The notes beneath the pieces are model-generated. The model ran no database searches. It saw only the letters and a program-made list of their open reading frames with translations, and was not told the DNA's origin. Position numbers and translations under genes: made by a program. From Amycolatopsis sp. CA-128772 (GTDB taxonomy: Bacteria > Actinomycetota > Actinomycetes > Mycobacteriales > Pseudonocardiaceae), in the NCBI RefSeq assembly GCF_002904295.1, contig NZ_PPHG01000072.1:124001-188000 (forward strand): 64,000 nucleotides of DNA, given 5' to 3'. Below are positions 62,956 through 64,000 of this stretch, one piece after another (the first letter of the stretch is position 1; each line of letters starts with the position of its first letter).

Positions 62956-63981
62956 TTACTTCTCCTCTTTGAGAATCTCGTTGCCGTGCGCGACGAGCGG
63001 CGCGACCCCGGCCCCGACGCCTTCGAAACCCGCTCCGACCGTCTGGCCCTTGCTGAAGCGGTAGTAGATGCCTTCCAGGATCACGGCCAGCTTGAAGAAC
63101 GCGAAGCTGACGTACCAGTTCAGCTGCGAGACGTCCCGCCCGGACAGCTCGGCGTAGCGGGCGACGACCTCGTCGGTGCCCGGGTAACCCGGCGCCGAGC
63201 CGGCGTTGGAGACGAACGGCAGGGAGACCTTGTCGCGCTCGGCGTAGGCCACCAGCAGCGCGAGGTCGGTGAGCGGGTCGCCCAGCGTCGACATCTCCCA
63301 GTCGAGCACCGCCGAGATCTTGTCGTTCTTGTCGACCAGCACGTTGTCCAGGCGGTAGTCGCCGTGGATGATCGACGGCGTGCCGGACGCCGGGACCGCC
63401 GCCGCGAGCCGCTCGTGCAGCTCGTCGATGCCCGGCAGGTCGCGGCTGCGGGAGGCGTCCAGCTGCTTCTTCCACCGCCGCAGCTGCCGCTCCAGGAAGC
63501 CGTCCGGCCGGCCGAAGCCGCCCAGCCCGACCGCGGCCGGGTCGACCGCGTGCAGGTCGACGAGCGTGCCGACCAGCGCGTCGGCCATCGCCCGGGTGCG
63601 CTCCGGGCCGAGCTCGCCCAGCTGGTCCGCGGTCCGGTACGGCGTGCCCTCGACGAAGCTCATCACGTAGAACGGCGCCCCGACGACGTCGGCGTCCTCG
63701 CACAGCAGCAGCGCTTCGGGCACCGGCACGGCGGTGTCGCGCAGGCCGGAGATCACCCGGAACTCGCGGCTCATGTCGTGCGCGGTGGGCAGCACGTGCC
63801 CGAGCGGCGGGCGGCGCACCACCCAGCGCGACCGGCCGTCGCCCACCACGTAGGTGAGGTTGGACCGGCCGCCCTCCACGACGTCCGCGGACAGCTCTCC
63901 GGCGACCAGGCCGGGCCGGTGCGCGTCCAGGTGGGCGCGCAGGCGGCCCAGGTCGAGACCCGGTGGGTCGGTCGGGCTCAT
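62956..63981 (-). CDS. APH-family kinase paired with ACAD (acyl-CoA kinase)
   Basis: A 341-residue aminoglycoside-phosphotransferase-fold kinase: GRSNLTYVV loop, catalytic HGDYRLDNVLVD and metal-binding LDWEMSTLGDPLTDLA. It matches the kinase part of ACAD10/ACAD11 and the LvaA type of levulinate pathways rather than drug-resistance enzymes. The ATG at 63981 has GAGGAGG upstream inside the window, so the gene is complete. First gene of the four-gene operon ending at 59448 as far as visible. Confidence 0.92.
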   Translation of the reverse strand: MSPTDPPGLDLGRLRAHLDAHRPGLVAGELSADVVEGGRSNLTYVVGDGRSRWVVRRPPLGHVLPTAHDMSREFRVISGLRDTAVPVPEALLLCEDADVVGAPFYVMSFVEGTPYRTADQLGELGPERTRAMADALVGTLVDLHAVDPAAVGLGGFGRPDGFLERQLRRWKKQLDASRSRDLPGIDELHERLAAAVPASGTPSIIHGDYRLDNVLVDKNDKISAVLDWEMSTLGDPLTDLALLVAYAERDKVSLPFVSNAGSAPGYPGTDEVVARYAELSGRDVSQLNWYVSFAFFKLAVILEGIYYRFSKGQTVGAGFEGVGAGVAPLVAHGNEILKEEK

Positions 63982-64000
63982 CGTGCCTCCTCAGCCAGCA

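Noticed and set aside
62956..63981. Aminoglycoside resistance kinase
   Set aside because: The operon context with acyl-CoA dehydrogenases and the ACAD10/11-like sequence point to acyl-CoA metabolism.

Overview
The window reads as chromosomal DNA of a high-GC actinomycete, most likely Amycolatopsis or a close Pseudonocardiaceae relative. The grounds are very high GC, frequent GTG starts, tightly overlapping operons, sigma-B-type promoters, a CebR-type operator and the style of the NRPS. No rRNA, tRNA, CRISPR array or full insertion sequence was seen.

Region 1 (1-27.5 kb) is the right-hand part of a non-ribosomal peptide cluster on the + strand. It holds the end of one NRPS subunit (E-C-A-PCP), an MbtH-like protein, a stand-alone serine hydrolase of the penicillin-binding-protein fold, a 6,582-residue five-module NRPS, an MFS exporter and a cytochrome P450. 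Condensation-domain subtypes and epimerization domains agree on a strictly alternating D/L backbone. The giant subunit ends in an E domain with no thioesterase, so the free-standing hydrolase is the likely SurE-type cyclase that releases a macrocycle through a C-terminal D residue. Adenylation codes suggest Thr, Val, two basic residues and two copies of one hydrophobic or aromatic residue.

Region 2 (27.4-46 kb) is mostly accessory and stress related. It holds a broken MFS gene divergent from a CGNR regulator with two matching operators between them; an oxidoreductase/HD pair; a cellulose-type LPMO with a CebR-like operator; a Tat-targeted small subunit with a GMC dehydrogenase; an envelope operon (Pro/Gln-rich protein, holin-X, DUF3618); a frameshifted B12-binding MerR gene; SRPBCC and STAS genes; a nucleotidyltransferase-BON fusion; a phosphoesterase; esterases; and a broken lipoprotein gene. 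Four promoters match the sigma-B pattern, which suggests a general-stress island.

Region 3 (46-64 kb) is acyl-CoA and carbon metabolism. It holds two SDRs, an enoyl-CoA hydratase, a secreted GH2 glycosidase, a secreted two-repeat protein, an acyl-CoA ligase / phosphotriesterase-like / TetR operon, an epoxide-hydrolase-like protein, a large lone AAA-type ATPase, and a four-gene operon (APH-type kinase plus three acyl-CoA dehydrogenases). Lactonase, ligase, kinase and dehydrogenase could together form a gamma-lactone / 4-hydroxyacid catabolic route. Three promoters here share a TetR-style operator.

Three genes (28.2, 39.7 and 45.5-46.0 kb) are out of frame. They may be real pseudogenes or assembly errors; the sequence alone cannot decide.
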